The notes beneath the pieces were generated by a model. It saw nothing but the letters and a program-made list of their open reading frames with translations. It did not search any database and was not told where the DNA came from. Position numbers and translations under genes: made by a program. Of a stretch of 35,291 bases of DNA, positions 14,586 through 21,937 are shown piece after piece. Each line of letters begins with the position of its first letter. The stretch's first letter is position 1. The DNA is from Propionibacteriaceae bacterium. GTDB lineage: Bacteria; Actinomycetota; Actinomycetes; Propionibacteriales; Propionibacteriaceae. The stretch is taken from NCBI GenBank assembly GCA_030528545.1, contig JAUMYR010000003.1, positions 21,863-57,153 of the forward strand, written 5' to 3'.

Positions 14586-15779
14586 GTGGTGAATGATGCA
14601 GAATCGCGATGCGCCCCGTCGGGGTGCGAGCCACGCTGGAGTCTCGACCCCTGCATGCGCCATCTGAACCACGGCTCCTTCGGGGCCGTCCCGGTCGCGG
14701 TGCAGGAGGAACAGGAGAGGCTGCGCCGGCTCATGGAATGCAATCCCGTGCGCTGGTTCGCGACGCTGGCAGAGCGGATCGCCGATGCTCGCGCCGAGAT
14801 GGCGGGCCTGTTTCGCGTGGAACCGGGCACGCTGGCTTTCGTGCCCAACGTCTCAGCCGGGGCGTCGGTGGTGTATGCCTCCCTGCTGGGTGAGGGCCCG
14901 ATCGACATCGTGGTCACGGACCACGGATACGGGGCGGTCACCATGGGGGCCGAACGGCTGGCCCGGCGCACCGGCGGGCAATGCCGGGTCGTCCCCATCC
15001 CCATGGGGGCCACAGCGGACGAGGTCGTGGAACTGATAGAACCGGCTCTCGCCGCGGGTCCCCAGCTGCTGGTGATCGACCAGGTCACCTCGCCCACCGC
15101 GCGAGCCTTCCCCGCCTCGCGGTTGTGCGCGCTGGCGAAAAGCTACGGGGTGCGTACCCTCGTCGATGGGGCACACTCCCCAGGCGTCCTGGACGAACCG
15201 GTGTGCCGGGAGGCCGACTACTGGGTGGGCAACCTGCACAAGTTCGGCTGCGCGGCGCGTGGCACCGCGGTGCTGGTGGCCAGGGACGGAGGGCAGGAAC
15301 TATTCCCGCTGATCGACTCCTGGGGGGCGCGGGAGCCCTTCCCCCGGCGCTTCGACCACCAGGGCACCATCGATGCCACGGCGTGGCTGTGCGCCCCGTT
15401 CGCCTGGCGTCACATCGAGGAGACCATCGGCTGGGCGGCCCTGCGCCGGGAGGCGTCCCGTCTGCTGGACCGGGGGAGCGCTCTGGTCGCCGAGGCGCTG
15501 GGATCGGCGGTGGCGGATCCGGTGCCAGATGTTGGGCAGCCCGTCGGCCAGATGAGGCTGCTGCGCCTGCCGTCCCCGCTGGGTAGGACCCGGGAAGACG
15601 CCGACGCCCTGCGTGTTCCGTTCATGGGCGAGGCTGAGGTCGCGGTGTCCTTCACGTCCTTCCACGGCCAGGGCTACCTGAGGCTGTCGACCCATGCCTA
15701 CAACAGGTTCAGCGATTTCGTCCAGCTGGCCGATGCCGGCATCCCGTTGCTGTGCCGTTGGGCGCGGGAACAGAACTAG
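14586..15779 (+). CDS. PLP-dependent aminotransferase class V, isopenicillin N epimerase-like
   Basis: Fold-type I PLP enzyme of 397 aa. The N-terminal HLNHGSFGAVPVAVQEEQ and NPVRWF are the signature of the isopenicillin-N-epimerase-like (CefD) branch. The cofactor site shows DGAHSPG (D194, H197) and the Schiff-base lysine K219 in NLHKFGCAARG. Members range from epimerases to desulfurases and lyases, so the substrate is not deducible. Start GTG 14586 has AGGAGG with a 7-base gap; a second GTG follows at once. It is the first gene of an operon with a sugar-type ABC importer, so it probably acts on the imported compound or a product of it, under the divergent GntR regulator. Confidence 0.9.
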   Translation: MVNDAESRCAPSGCEPRWSLDPCMRHLNHGSFGAVPVAVQEEQERLRRLMECNPVRWFATLAERIADARAEMAGLFRVEPGTLAFVPNVSAGASVVYASLLGEGPIDIVVTDHGYGAVTMGAERLARRTGGQCRVVPIPMGATADEVVELIEPALAAGPQLLVIDQVTSPTARAFPASRLCALAKSYGVRTLVDGAHSPGVLDEPVCREADYWVGNLHKFGCAARGTAVLVARDGGQELFPLIDSWGAREPFPRRFDHQGTIDATAWLCAPFAWRHIEETIGWAALRREASRLLDRGSALVAEALGSAVADPVPDVGQPVGQMRLLRLPSPLGRTREDADALRVPFMGEAEVAVSFTSFHGQGYLRLSTHAYNRFSDFVQLADAGIPLLCRWAREQN

Positions 15780-15816
15780 AAGAAGTGTCAAGAGATGAAG
15801 AACAGGAGGAAGTCTG

Positions 15817-17115
15817 ATGCGTAACCGACTCATGGCGGCCGCGGCAATGTCGACGCTGCTCGCGCTGGCGGTGTCGGGCTGTGGCGGGACCAGCGGCAAC
15901 GAGGCCAGTGGCGGCCAGGTGACGTTGCAGATGGTCGAGAGCTTGACCAGCCCCGACCGGACCCAGCTCATCAAGGGGCTCATCGCCGAGTTCGAGAAGG
16001 AAAACCCCACCATCAAGGTGCAGCTGGTGTCCCCGCCAACCGACCAGGCAGACCAGAAGATCCAGCAGATGCTGCAATCGGGTTCGGGAGTAGACGTGCT
16101 CGAGGTCCGCGACCTCACGGTGGGCCCGTTCAGCAAGAATCAGTGGCTCCACGACATGGGAGCCGAGATCAAGGCCTGGTCAGGGCTCAAAGACCTCACC
16201 GATCAGGCTAGGGAGTTCACCCTGGACGCCGAGGGCCATTCCTATTTCGTGCCCTACGGGTTCTACGGGCTGAGCCTGTTCTACCGCACCGACCTGGTGA
16301 AGGAAGCCGGTTTCGATGGTGCGCCGAAATCCTGGGAAGACCTCATCGCCCAGGCAAAGAAGATCCAGGACCCCACCAAGAACCGGTACGGATACGCCTT
16401 CCGTGGTGGTAAGAACTCCGCCGGTCAGCTCATGAGCATCCTGGAGGCCTACAACGCTGACTCCCTCGACCGGGAGAACGCCTACAAGGTCGCCAGCGGC
16501 GCCACGATCTTCTCCACTCCGGAATCTCAGACCGCCTTCGATCGTTACATCGAATTGTTCAAGACCGGCTCTCCCGAGTCCTCCGTGTCGTGGGGATACC
16601 CCGAAATGGTGCAGGCTTTCACCAATGGTTCCACGGCCTTCCTGTTGCAGGACCCCGAGGTCATCGCAGTGGTGAACAAGTCATCGCTCAAAGCCGACCA
16701 GTGGAACGTCGCTCCCAACCTGGTGGGCCCGAGCGGCAAGGCGGCCTGGCCGATGGCCACCGCGGGCTGGGGCATTGCCGCCTCCAGCAAGCACAAGGCC
16801 GAGTCGATGAAGCTGGTCCAATGGCTCTCGGGGGCTCCCTCCACCAAGTTCGCCAAGGAGAACAGCCTCGTGCCGATTCTCAAGGACGCTGGCAACGACG
16901 AGTTCTTCAAGACCGGCCCATGGGCGGCATATGTCACGATGACCTCGCAGCCCGACACTTACCTGTCGGTCAAGGAACCGCGTGGCGTCGCCTGGTGGAT
17001 CGAGTGGATGCAGCGATCCGAACAGGACCTGCAGCAGGTGTTGCTCGGCAAGAAGAGCACCGCCGAGACGCTTAAGGGCTGGGATCAGTTCTGGACGGAG
17101 AAATGGAAGGGCTGA
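15817..17115 (+). CDS. ABC transporter extracellular solute-binding lipoprotein (family 1, sugar type)
   Basis: A 432-aa lipoprotein that captures the substrate outside the membrane. The signal peptide ends in a lipobox (LAVSGC) with lipidated C22. Mature features of cluster B (maltose/sn-glycerol-3-phosphate-type) binding proteins include LIAEFEKENPTIKVQLV, DVLEVRDLTVGPF, YGLSLFYRTDLVKEAGFDGAPKSWEDL and the ATAGWGIAASSKHKAESMKLVQWL segment. AGGAGG lies 7 bases before ATG 15817. Its stop overlaps the next permease start region by 13 bases. The ligand is probably a sugar or polyol derivative, but the aminotransferase neighbour leaves an amino compound possible. Confidence 0.93.
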   Translation: MRNRLMAAAAMSTLLALAVSGCGGTSGNEASGGQVTLQMVESLTSPDRTQLIKGLIAEFEKENPTIKVQLVSPPTDQADQKIQQMLQSGSGVDVLEVRDLTVGPFSKNQWLHDMGAEIKAWSGLKDLTDQAREFTLDAEGHSYFVPYGFYGLSLFYRTDLVKEAGFDGAPKSWEDLIAQAKKIQDPTKNRYGYAFRGGKNSAGQLMSILEAYNADSLDRENAYKVASGATIFSTPESQTAFDRYIELFKTGSPESSVSWGYPEMVQAFTNGSTAFLLQDPEVIAVVNKSSLKADQWNVAPNLVGPSGKAAWPMATAGWGIAASSKHKAESMKLVQWLSGAPSTKFAKENSLVPILKDAGNDEFFKTGPWAAYVTMTSQPDTYLSVKEPRGVAWWIEWMQRSEQDLQQVLLGKKSTAETLKGWDQFWTEKWKG

Positions 17116-18065
17116 GCAGAGCTTCTGCCGGGCCCATTCCCGACGAGGCGGGCGCCAGCGGTGGCGCCCGCCCCACCCGGCGTCGCCAGTTCAGTTCTCG
17201 CACTGGCTTGCTGATCGCCTTATTCCTCGCCCCGGCCGCGGTTTTCGTCGCGGTATTCACCTACTATCCGCTGCTGGTGGGTGGACAGATGTCGTTTCGG
17301 CAATGGAACCTCTACGACATCACCAACACACCATGGGTGGGATGGGGCAACTTTCGTGCCCTGGCCGCCGATCCCTTGTTCGGGAAGGTGCTGCTGAACT
17401 CGGTGATCTGGGTGATCGGCTCGCTGATTCCGCAGTTCCTAATCGGGTTTCTGATCGCGCTCGGTCTGAGGCGTAAGTTTCGTTTCCGGGGCGTCTACCA
17501 GGCGCTGGTGTTCTACCCCTGGGCGGTGTCAGGTTTTCTCATCGGTATCCTCTTCCGCTGGATGTTCAACTCAGAGTTCGGCGTAGTCAACGACCTACTG
17601 ATGCGGTTTGGGCTGGCCGAGCGTCCCGTGCCGTGGCTGGCCGACCCCGACCTGGCTCTGGTGGCCGTGATCGTCGCCAACGTGTGGTACGGAGTGACCT
17701 TCTTCGCGATCATGATTCTCGCGGCGCTGCAATCCGTGCCCGATGAACTGCACGAGGCCGCTGCCCTCGACGGAGCTGGGCGATGGGGAACCCTGATGCA
17801 GATCACCATCCCCTATATTCGCTCCACCCTCATGCTGACCGTCTTGCTGCGGGTGATCTGGATCTTCAACTTCCCCGACATTATTTACGCGATGACTGGG
17901 GGAGGCCCCGGAAACCAGACCCAGATCGCCACCACTTGGATGATCCAGTTCACCCAACAGGGAAGCTACGGGCTGGCATCGGCGTTGGGATTCATCGTGA
18001 TGGGGGTGCTGGTCGTTTTCACCGGGGCCTATCTGAGCCTGTTGTCTAGGAAGGCAGAGGCATGA
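17103..18065 (+). CDS. ABC transporter permease, MalF/UgpA type
   Basis: A 320-aa inner-membrane permease with six predicted helices after a hydrophilic, arginine-rich N-terminus of about 30 residues. The ATPase-coupling EAA loop is visible as ELHEAAALDGAGRWGTLMQITIP. MTGGGPGNQT near the end is typical of MalF/UgpA-type sugar permeases. The start at 17103 overlaps the binding-protein gene by 13 bases; its stop overlaps the next start (ATGA). It pairs with the following permease to form the membrane channel. Confidence 0.93.
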   Translation: MEGLSRASAGPIPDEAGASGGARPTRRRQFSSRTGLLIALFLAPAAVFVAVFTYYPLLVGGQMSFRQWNLYDITNTPWVGWGNFRALAADPLFGKVLLNSVIWVIGSLIPQFLIGFLIALGLRRKFRFRGVYQALVFYPWAVSGFLIGILFRWMFNSEFGVVNDLLMRFGLAERPVPWLADPDLALVAVIVANVWYGVTFFAIMILAALQSVPDELHEAAALDGAGRWGTLMQITIPYIRSTLMLTVLLRVIWIFNFPDIIYAMTGGGPGNQTQIATTWMIQFTQQGSYGLASALGFIVMGVLVVFTGAYLSLLSRKAEA

Positions 18066-18898
18066 TTCATCGCATTCCACTCGCCCTGCGCGGCCTCCGG
18101 GCCATAGGCCTTGGGATATGGCTGCTCATCACCTTGTTTCCGCTCTACTGGATCGCCCTGACCTCGTTCAAACCGGCCGGAGACATCGCCGAGTACCCGG
18201 TGAGGTACTGGCCGCGGGAGTTCTCCTTGGAGAACTACGCCTCGCTGTTCGACAAGGCCAGTTTTGGGGCCTATCTGGCTAACAGCCTGATGGTCTCCTC
18301 CGCGGCCGCGTTCGTGGCCACCGCGATCGCCCTGCTGAGCGGCTATGTGCTGTCTCGCTTCGCCTTCAGAGGCCGCGGGGCGGTCATGCTGGCCTTCCTC
18401 GTGACGCAGATGATTCCGGCTTTCATCGCGCTGGGGCCGCTGTACCAGCTATTGACCAACTGGAAGCTGGTGGACAGCCGCTTCGGGCTGGTGCTGGTCT
18501 ACATCGCGATGACGATCCCATTCTCGGCGGTCATGCTGCGAGGATTCTTCGACAACGTCCCCGACAGCCTCGAAGAGGCCGCGATGGTGGACGGGTGCTC
18601 CAGATTCGGGGCGCTGACCAGGGCCATCGTGCCAATCATGACGCCGGGAATCGTCGCGACCTTCATCTTCAACTTCGTCAACTGCTGGAACGAACTATTC
18701 CTCTCGGTCACGCTCATCAACACCGATCAGCGCAAGACCATTCCGACGGCGCTCAACGGATTCATCTCGAGCTTCAACATCGAGTGGGGACCGATGTCGG
18801 CGGCCGCCGTGCTGACCATTCTTCCCACCATGGTGATGTTCGCCTTCGCCAGCAGGTGGATCGTCGCTGGGCTGACCCAAGGCGCGACCAAGGGGTAG
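18062..18898 (+). CDS. ABC transporter permease, MalG/UgpE type
   Basis: A 278-aa permease with six predicted helices. Typical features are LFPLYWIALTSFKP at the first helix, the ANSLMVSS segment, SGYVLSRFAFRGR, and the EAA loop SLEEAAMVDGCSRFGALTRAIVP. ATG 18062 overlaps the preceding stop by 4 bases. It is the last gene of the operon; no ATP-binding subunit follows, so the importer probably borrows a shared MsiK/MsmK-type ATPase encoded elsewhere. Confidence 0.93.
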   Translation: MIHRIPLALRGLRAIGLGIWLLITLFPLYWIALTSFKPAGDIAEYPVRYWPREFSLENYASLFDKASFGAYLANSLMVSSAAAFVATAIALLSGYVLSRFAFRGRGAVMLAFLVTQMIPAFIALGPLYQLLTNWKLVDSRFGLVLVYIAMTIPFSAVMLRGFFDNVPDSLEEAAMVDGCSRFGALTRAIVPIMTPGIVATFIFNFVNCWNELFLSVTLINTDQRKTIPTALNGFISSFNIEWGPMSAAAVLTILPTMVMFAFASRWIVAGLTQGATKG

Positions 18899-19025
18899 CA
18901 GCCCGGCGCTGAAGCGGCCGCTTTGGGGCCGCCCTGGCGGTCTCCGGACTAGGCCGGGGCTCCTCCGGGCGTTCTGAGCCGAGCGGCTGCCACCCGGGTG
19001 GTGCTTCGAGGGCCCGGCCCTGGCT
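18899..19025. other. Convergent intergenic region with short palindromes
   Basis: Between the ABC operon and the patatin gene. It holds two perfect 12-bp palindromes, AAGCGGCCGCTT (18912-18923) and CCACCCGGGTGG (18990-19001), and a 5-bp hairpin AGGGC/GCCCT (19009-19021) near the patatin stop. None is a convincing terminator. Confidence 0.35.
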
Positions 19026-20399
19026 TCAGGGGAGCCAGCCGGCGAGGGTTGGGGGGAGGAAACTGGCATGCGAGCGTGAGATGGCATCGCGCAAGCCGTA
19101 CTGCAGATGCACCTCAGAGAGCAGGTCGGCCTTGGTCTCTTCTAGCGCGAGGCGCCGTCGCACCTCATATAGCTCCATTCTCAGCTCAATGATCCTCCGA
19201 TGGAGCGCTTCCTCGGCGGCGGTCACGCCCAGCACGGCCTCGGCCGCGCGGATCCATCCGTAATCCATGTTGATGCGGATGAGTTCCGGGACGACTGTCA
19301 GCACGTCGTGCACGTCGACCTCGGGTTCGATCACGATAGCGCCAGCCGAACGGGCGTAGGCGACCTCATCGCGCAGTGACTCGTCGGACAGGATCGAGGT
19401 CGATCTCATGAGAATGGATAGCACGTCTGAGGTCGCGGCCTCCTTGTCGACCGGGACCCCGGGAGCCGCGGCGGCGATGACATAGGCCGGGCTCGCCCCC
19501 AGCTGGCCGATCGCCATCTCTGCGGGAAGGTTCTCCCGCACCCCGCCATCCACGTAGACCTCGTCGTCTAGTTCTACCGGGGCGAAGACCGCTGGGATCG
19601 CGCAGGAGGCCAGCACGCCCAAGGCGAGGTCGTGCCGGGTATCCGAGACGGGAATATCGAAGCGGTCGACCAAGACGCCGTCCTCGCGCATATAGTGCAG
19701 TTCGCCAGCGACTAGGCCGACCGTCGCGATGCGAAGTTTCATGCCGGAGGCCTTGACACGTTCTCCCTGGAATACCTCTGGGTGGATCAGCTTGGCCAGC
19801 AAGGGGCCCGGCCGGTAGGCCGAGCGGCTGCGGTCGGCGCCCTGCCAGATCTGCGGCAGGTCACCACCGGCGCGGCTCAGCCTGCCCAGGTTGCTCAACA
19901 GACTCATGAGAGCGCCGGGAGACCAATCGTCCTTGTCGGGACTCTCCGGGGACAGGGCCCGGTCCAGCGGGCTCAGGGAAGGCTCCTCCGCCGCGGGCTC
20001 CGCCGCTGATTCGGTGTCGCGGCGCAAGATCCGGGGAAAATTGATGGTTACCGAACGGATAGACGAAGGACGGGGTTCCGCCGCGAGCGCCTGGAGCAGT
20101 TCGGTCCCGTGGGAACGCAGTTTCCGGAACCAGGAACGCTCAATGAACATGTCCTCCTGGCCGGTCATGGACGTCCACAGCCCCTCCAAGACCTCGACCG
20201 CCTCCGCCTGATCCGCCGGATCGGAGTACTGGGCGAGCATGGAAGCCAGGATCGACCCGGCCGAGGTGCCGACGAAGATCTCCGGGGCGATGCCAGCCTC
20301 GCGATAGAGATATTTGAGGGCACCGATCTGGAAACTGGCTCGTGCGCCACCGCCGGAGAGCACCAGCCCGGTAGCCGAGTCCTCCCTCGGTGAACTCAT
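19026..20399 (-). CDS. Patatin-like phospholipase
   Basis: Serine acyl hydrolase of the patatin/RssA family, 457 aa. It uses a Ser-Asp dyad on phospholipids or other acyl esters. The oxyanion loop GGGAR (16-20), nucleophile S46 in GTSAG and dyad aspartate in VDGG are all present. A long insertion between about residues 85 and 180 is hydrophilic and variable. A C-terminal helical, charged region (about 385-450) looks like coiled coil. No signal peptide, so probably cytoplasmic or membrane-associated. ATG 20399 is chosen because GTG 20432, which would add 11 residues, lies against the possible -10 TATAGC (20439 to 20434). It is divergent from the cation efflux gene. Confidence 0.88.
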   Translation of the reverse strand: MSSPREDSATGLVLSGGGARASFQIGALKYLYREAGIAPEIFVGTSAGSILASMLAQYSDPADQAEAVEVLEGLWTSMTGQEDMFIERSWFRKLRSHGTELLQALAAEPRPSSIRSVTINFPRILRRDTESAAEPAAEEPSLSPLDRALSPESPDKDDWSPGALMSLLSNLGRLSRAGGDLPQIWQGADRSRSAYRPGPLLAKLIHPEVFQGERVKASGMKLRIATVGLVAGELHYMREDGVLVDRFDIPVSDTRHDLALGVLASCAIPAVFAPVELDDEVYVDGGVRENLPAEMAIGQLGASPAYVIAAAAPGVPVDKEAATSDVLSILMRSTSILSDESLRDEVAYARSAGAIVIEPEVDVHDVLTVVPELIRINMDYGWIRAAEAVLGVTAAEEALHRRIIELRMELYEVRRRLALEETKADLLSEVHLQYGLRDAISRSHASFLPPTLAGWLP

Positions 20400-20433
20400 G
20401 AACGGTAAGCCCAACCAACCCAATCGCGCCACG

Positions 20434-20441
20434 GCTATAGC
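20434..20441. promoter_or_regulatory. Self-complementary GCTATAGC, possible shared -10 of divergent genes
   Basis: GCTATAGC reads TATAGC on both strands, so it could be the -10 for both patatin (leader about 28 bases to ATG 20399) and the cation transporter (about 29 bases to ATG 20477). No good -35 is seen on either side. Confidence 0.3.
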
Positions 20442-20453
20442 TTAGTTGTGGGG

Positions 20454-20479
20454 CATTGACTGCTTGAAGTGGTTCAATG
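20454..20479. promoter_or_regulatory. Nested inverted repeats before the cation efflux gene
   Basis: TTGAA-GTGG-TTCAA (20464-20477) is a perfect inverted repeat. An outer pair CATTGA/TCAATG (20454-20459, 20474-20479) encloses it. The structure covers the ATG at 20477. TGAA/TTCA arms resemble ArsR/SmtB-type metal-sensor operators, though with a shorter spacer. Confidence 0.4.
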
Positions 20480-21379
20480 TCTTGCGTGTCGACCTCACCC
20501 CTGACAAAGTATGCATGGCTCTCCATCGGGGCGGCGATCGCGACGATCGGGATCAAGACTCTCGCCTGGTGGGCGACCGGTTCTGTGGGCCTGCTGTCCG
20601 ATGCGGCGGAGTCGGTCGTGAATCTGGTCGCCGCGGTCGTGGCCCTCATCGCGCTCAAGGTGGCCGCTAAACCGGCGGATTTCGACCACCACTATGGTCA
20701 CTCGAAGGCGGAGTATTTCTCGGCAGCGATCGAGGGGGTCATGATCTTCGTCGCCGCCGCGGTCATCATGGCCGCGGCCTTCAACAGGCTGATGAGCCCG
20801 CGTCCACTGGAAGAACTGGGGCTGGGCCTGGCGCTGTCGCTATTCGCTTCCCTCATCAACGGCGTGGTGGCGGTCGTGCTGCTGAGGGCCGCCAAGGTCC
20901 ACCGGTCGATCACGCTGGAGGCCGACGGACACCATCTCATGACGGATGTCTGGACCTCGGCGGGTGTCGTGGTGGGGATCGGCCTGGTCTGGCTGACGGG
21001 GTGGCTGTGGCTCGATCCGATCGTCGCGATCGGGGTCGGTGTCAACATCTTGTGGACGGGCTGGAAACTCATCGCGGCGTCTTCGGCGGGACTGATGGAT
21101 GCCACCTTGCCTCCGGAGGACAACGCCCGGCTGGAACACATCCTAGATTCCTTCTCCTCCGAGGAGATCCAGTTCCACGCCATGCGTACCCGCGAGTCCG
21201 GCTCCCGCCGTTTCATGGACTTCCACATGCTGGTTCCGGGCGACTGGAGCGTCCAGGAGGGGCATACGCAGATGGACTACGTGATCGAAGCGATCAAGGC
21301 CGAATACCCCGATATGTCCATCACCCCGCACCTGGAACCGATCGAGGACCCGCGAAGCTACAAGGACATCGGGCTCTGA
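20477..21379 (+). CDS. Cation diffusion facilitator (CDF) family metal efflux transporter
   Basis: Proton-coupled exporter of divalent metal ions, 300 aa. Six helices occupy about residues 12-205, followed by a cytoplasmic domain. The first helix-2 motif is LLSDAAESVVNL, the variant DxxExxxN in place of the zinc-type DxxHxxxD. The second metal site is DGHHLMTDVWTS (H and D). HYGHSKAEYFSAAIEG is the conserved loop after helix 2. The C-terminal domain has histidines (HAMRTR, DFHMLVPG, HLEP) as in FieF-like dimers. The metal is uncertain; the variant site argues against a simple zinc exporter. The start is ATG 20477 or GTG 20486 (VSTSPLTKYAWL); neither has a good ribosome site. Confidence 0.9.
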   Translation: MSCVSTSPLTKYAWLSIGAAIATIGIKTLAWWATGSVGLLSDAAESVVNLVAAVVALIALKVAAKPADFDHHYGHSKAEYFSAAIEGVMIFVAAAVIMAAAFNRLMSPRPLEELGLGLALSLFASLINGVVAVVLLRAAKVHRSITLEADGHHLMTDVWTSAGVVVGIGLVWLTGWLWLDPIVAIGVGVNILWTGWKLIAASSAGLMDATLPPEDNARLEHILDSFSSEEIQFHAMRTRESGSRRFMDFHMLVPGDWSVQEGHTQMDYVIEAIKAEYPDMSITPHLEPIEDPRSYKDIGL

Positions 21380-21407
21380 GCCCGACCGGGCAGAGTCTCC
21401 GGGAACG

Positions 21408-21443
21408 CCACGGCGGGACAGGCCGTGACCTGCCCCGCCGTGG
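21408..21443. terminator. Bidirectional hairpin between CDF and cupin genes
   Basis: A 15-bp stem with one A-C mismatch, CCACGGCGGGACAGG (21408-21422) with CCTGCCCCGCCGTGG (21429-21443), and a 6-base loop. It lies between the two convergent stops. No U tract on either side. Confidence 0.7.
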
Positions 21444-21470
21444 TGTGTCCTTCGGGTCTTTCCCCGAGAC

Positions 21471-21884
21471 TCAGTGGTGATGGTGCTCGTCGGCGTCCGA
21501 CTCGGCCTTGGTGACGTGGACCGTGCCGTGCTTGTGCTCCGGCGGGGAGTAGATGGAGTACACCTTGAGCGCCTCCTTGCCGACGTTGGTGACGTTGTGC
21601 CACTTGCCGCGGGGGACGAAGATGGCCCAATCGTCTTCCACCTCAACGTCGAAGTCGAGATCGTCCTCAGCCGATCCCATCTGGACGCGAGCGGTGCCCT
21701 GCTCGACGCGCAGGAACTGGTCGACGTCGTCGTGCATCTCCAGGCCGATGTCTTCGCCGGGGGCGATCGACATCACGGTTACCTGAAGGCCGACACCGGT
21801 CCACAGCGTCGTGCGGTAGTTCGTATTGGAAAGAGTCGCATCCTCGATGTCGACTACATAGGGGGCTGGTCCGTGATCTGTCAT
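21471..21884 (-). CDS. Small single-domain cupin protein
   Basis: A 137-aa cupin barrel protein. Motif 1 reads GEDIGLEMHDDVDQFLRVEQG and motif 2 VPRGKWHNVTN, so two metal-ligand histidines, H and the motif acidic residue are kept. Very acidic overall, with a native tail ESDADEHHHH that could bind metal. Cupins of this size include isomerases and cytokine-like regulators; the function is not deducible. It is convergent with the cation transporter. ATG 21884 has no ribosome site, but TAGAGT lies 7 bases upstream, so a leaderless mRNA is likely. Confidence 0.85.
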   Translation of the reverse strand: MTDHGPAPYVVDIEDATLSNTNYRTTLWTGVGLQVTVMSIAPGEDIGLEMHDDVDQFLRVEQGTARVQMGSAEDDLDFDVEVEDDWAIFVPRGKWHNVTNVGKEALKVYSIYSPPEHKHGTVHVTKAESDADEHHHH

Positions 21885-21921
21885 GTGTCCGACTCTACGC
21901 CATCGCCGGTAGCGGCGTCAG
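21885..21921 (-). promoter_or_regulatory. Promoter of the cupin gene, leaderless type
   Basis: On the minus strand CTGACG (21921 to 21916), an 18-base spacer, TAGAGT (21897 to 21892), then 7 bases to ATG 21884. The expected start of transcription coincides with the start codon. Confidence 0.55.
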
Positions 21922-21937
21922 GGCCGCGCAGGACCCT

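Noticed and set aside
21471..21485. Four-histidine C-terminus of the cupin as a cloning tag
   Set aside because: Only four histidines in an acidic native tail, with normal chromosomal flanks on both sides.
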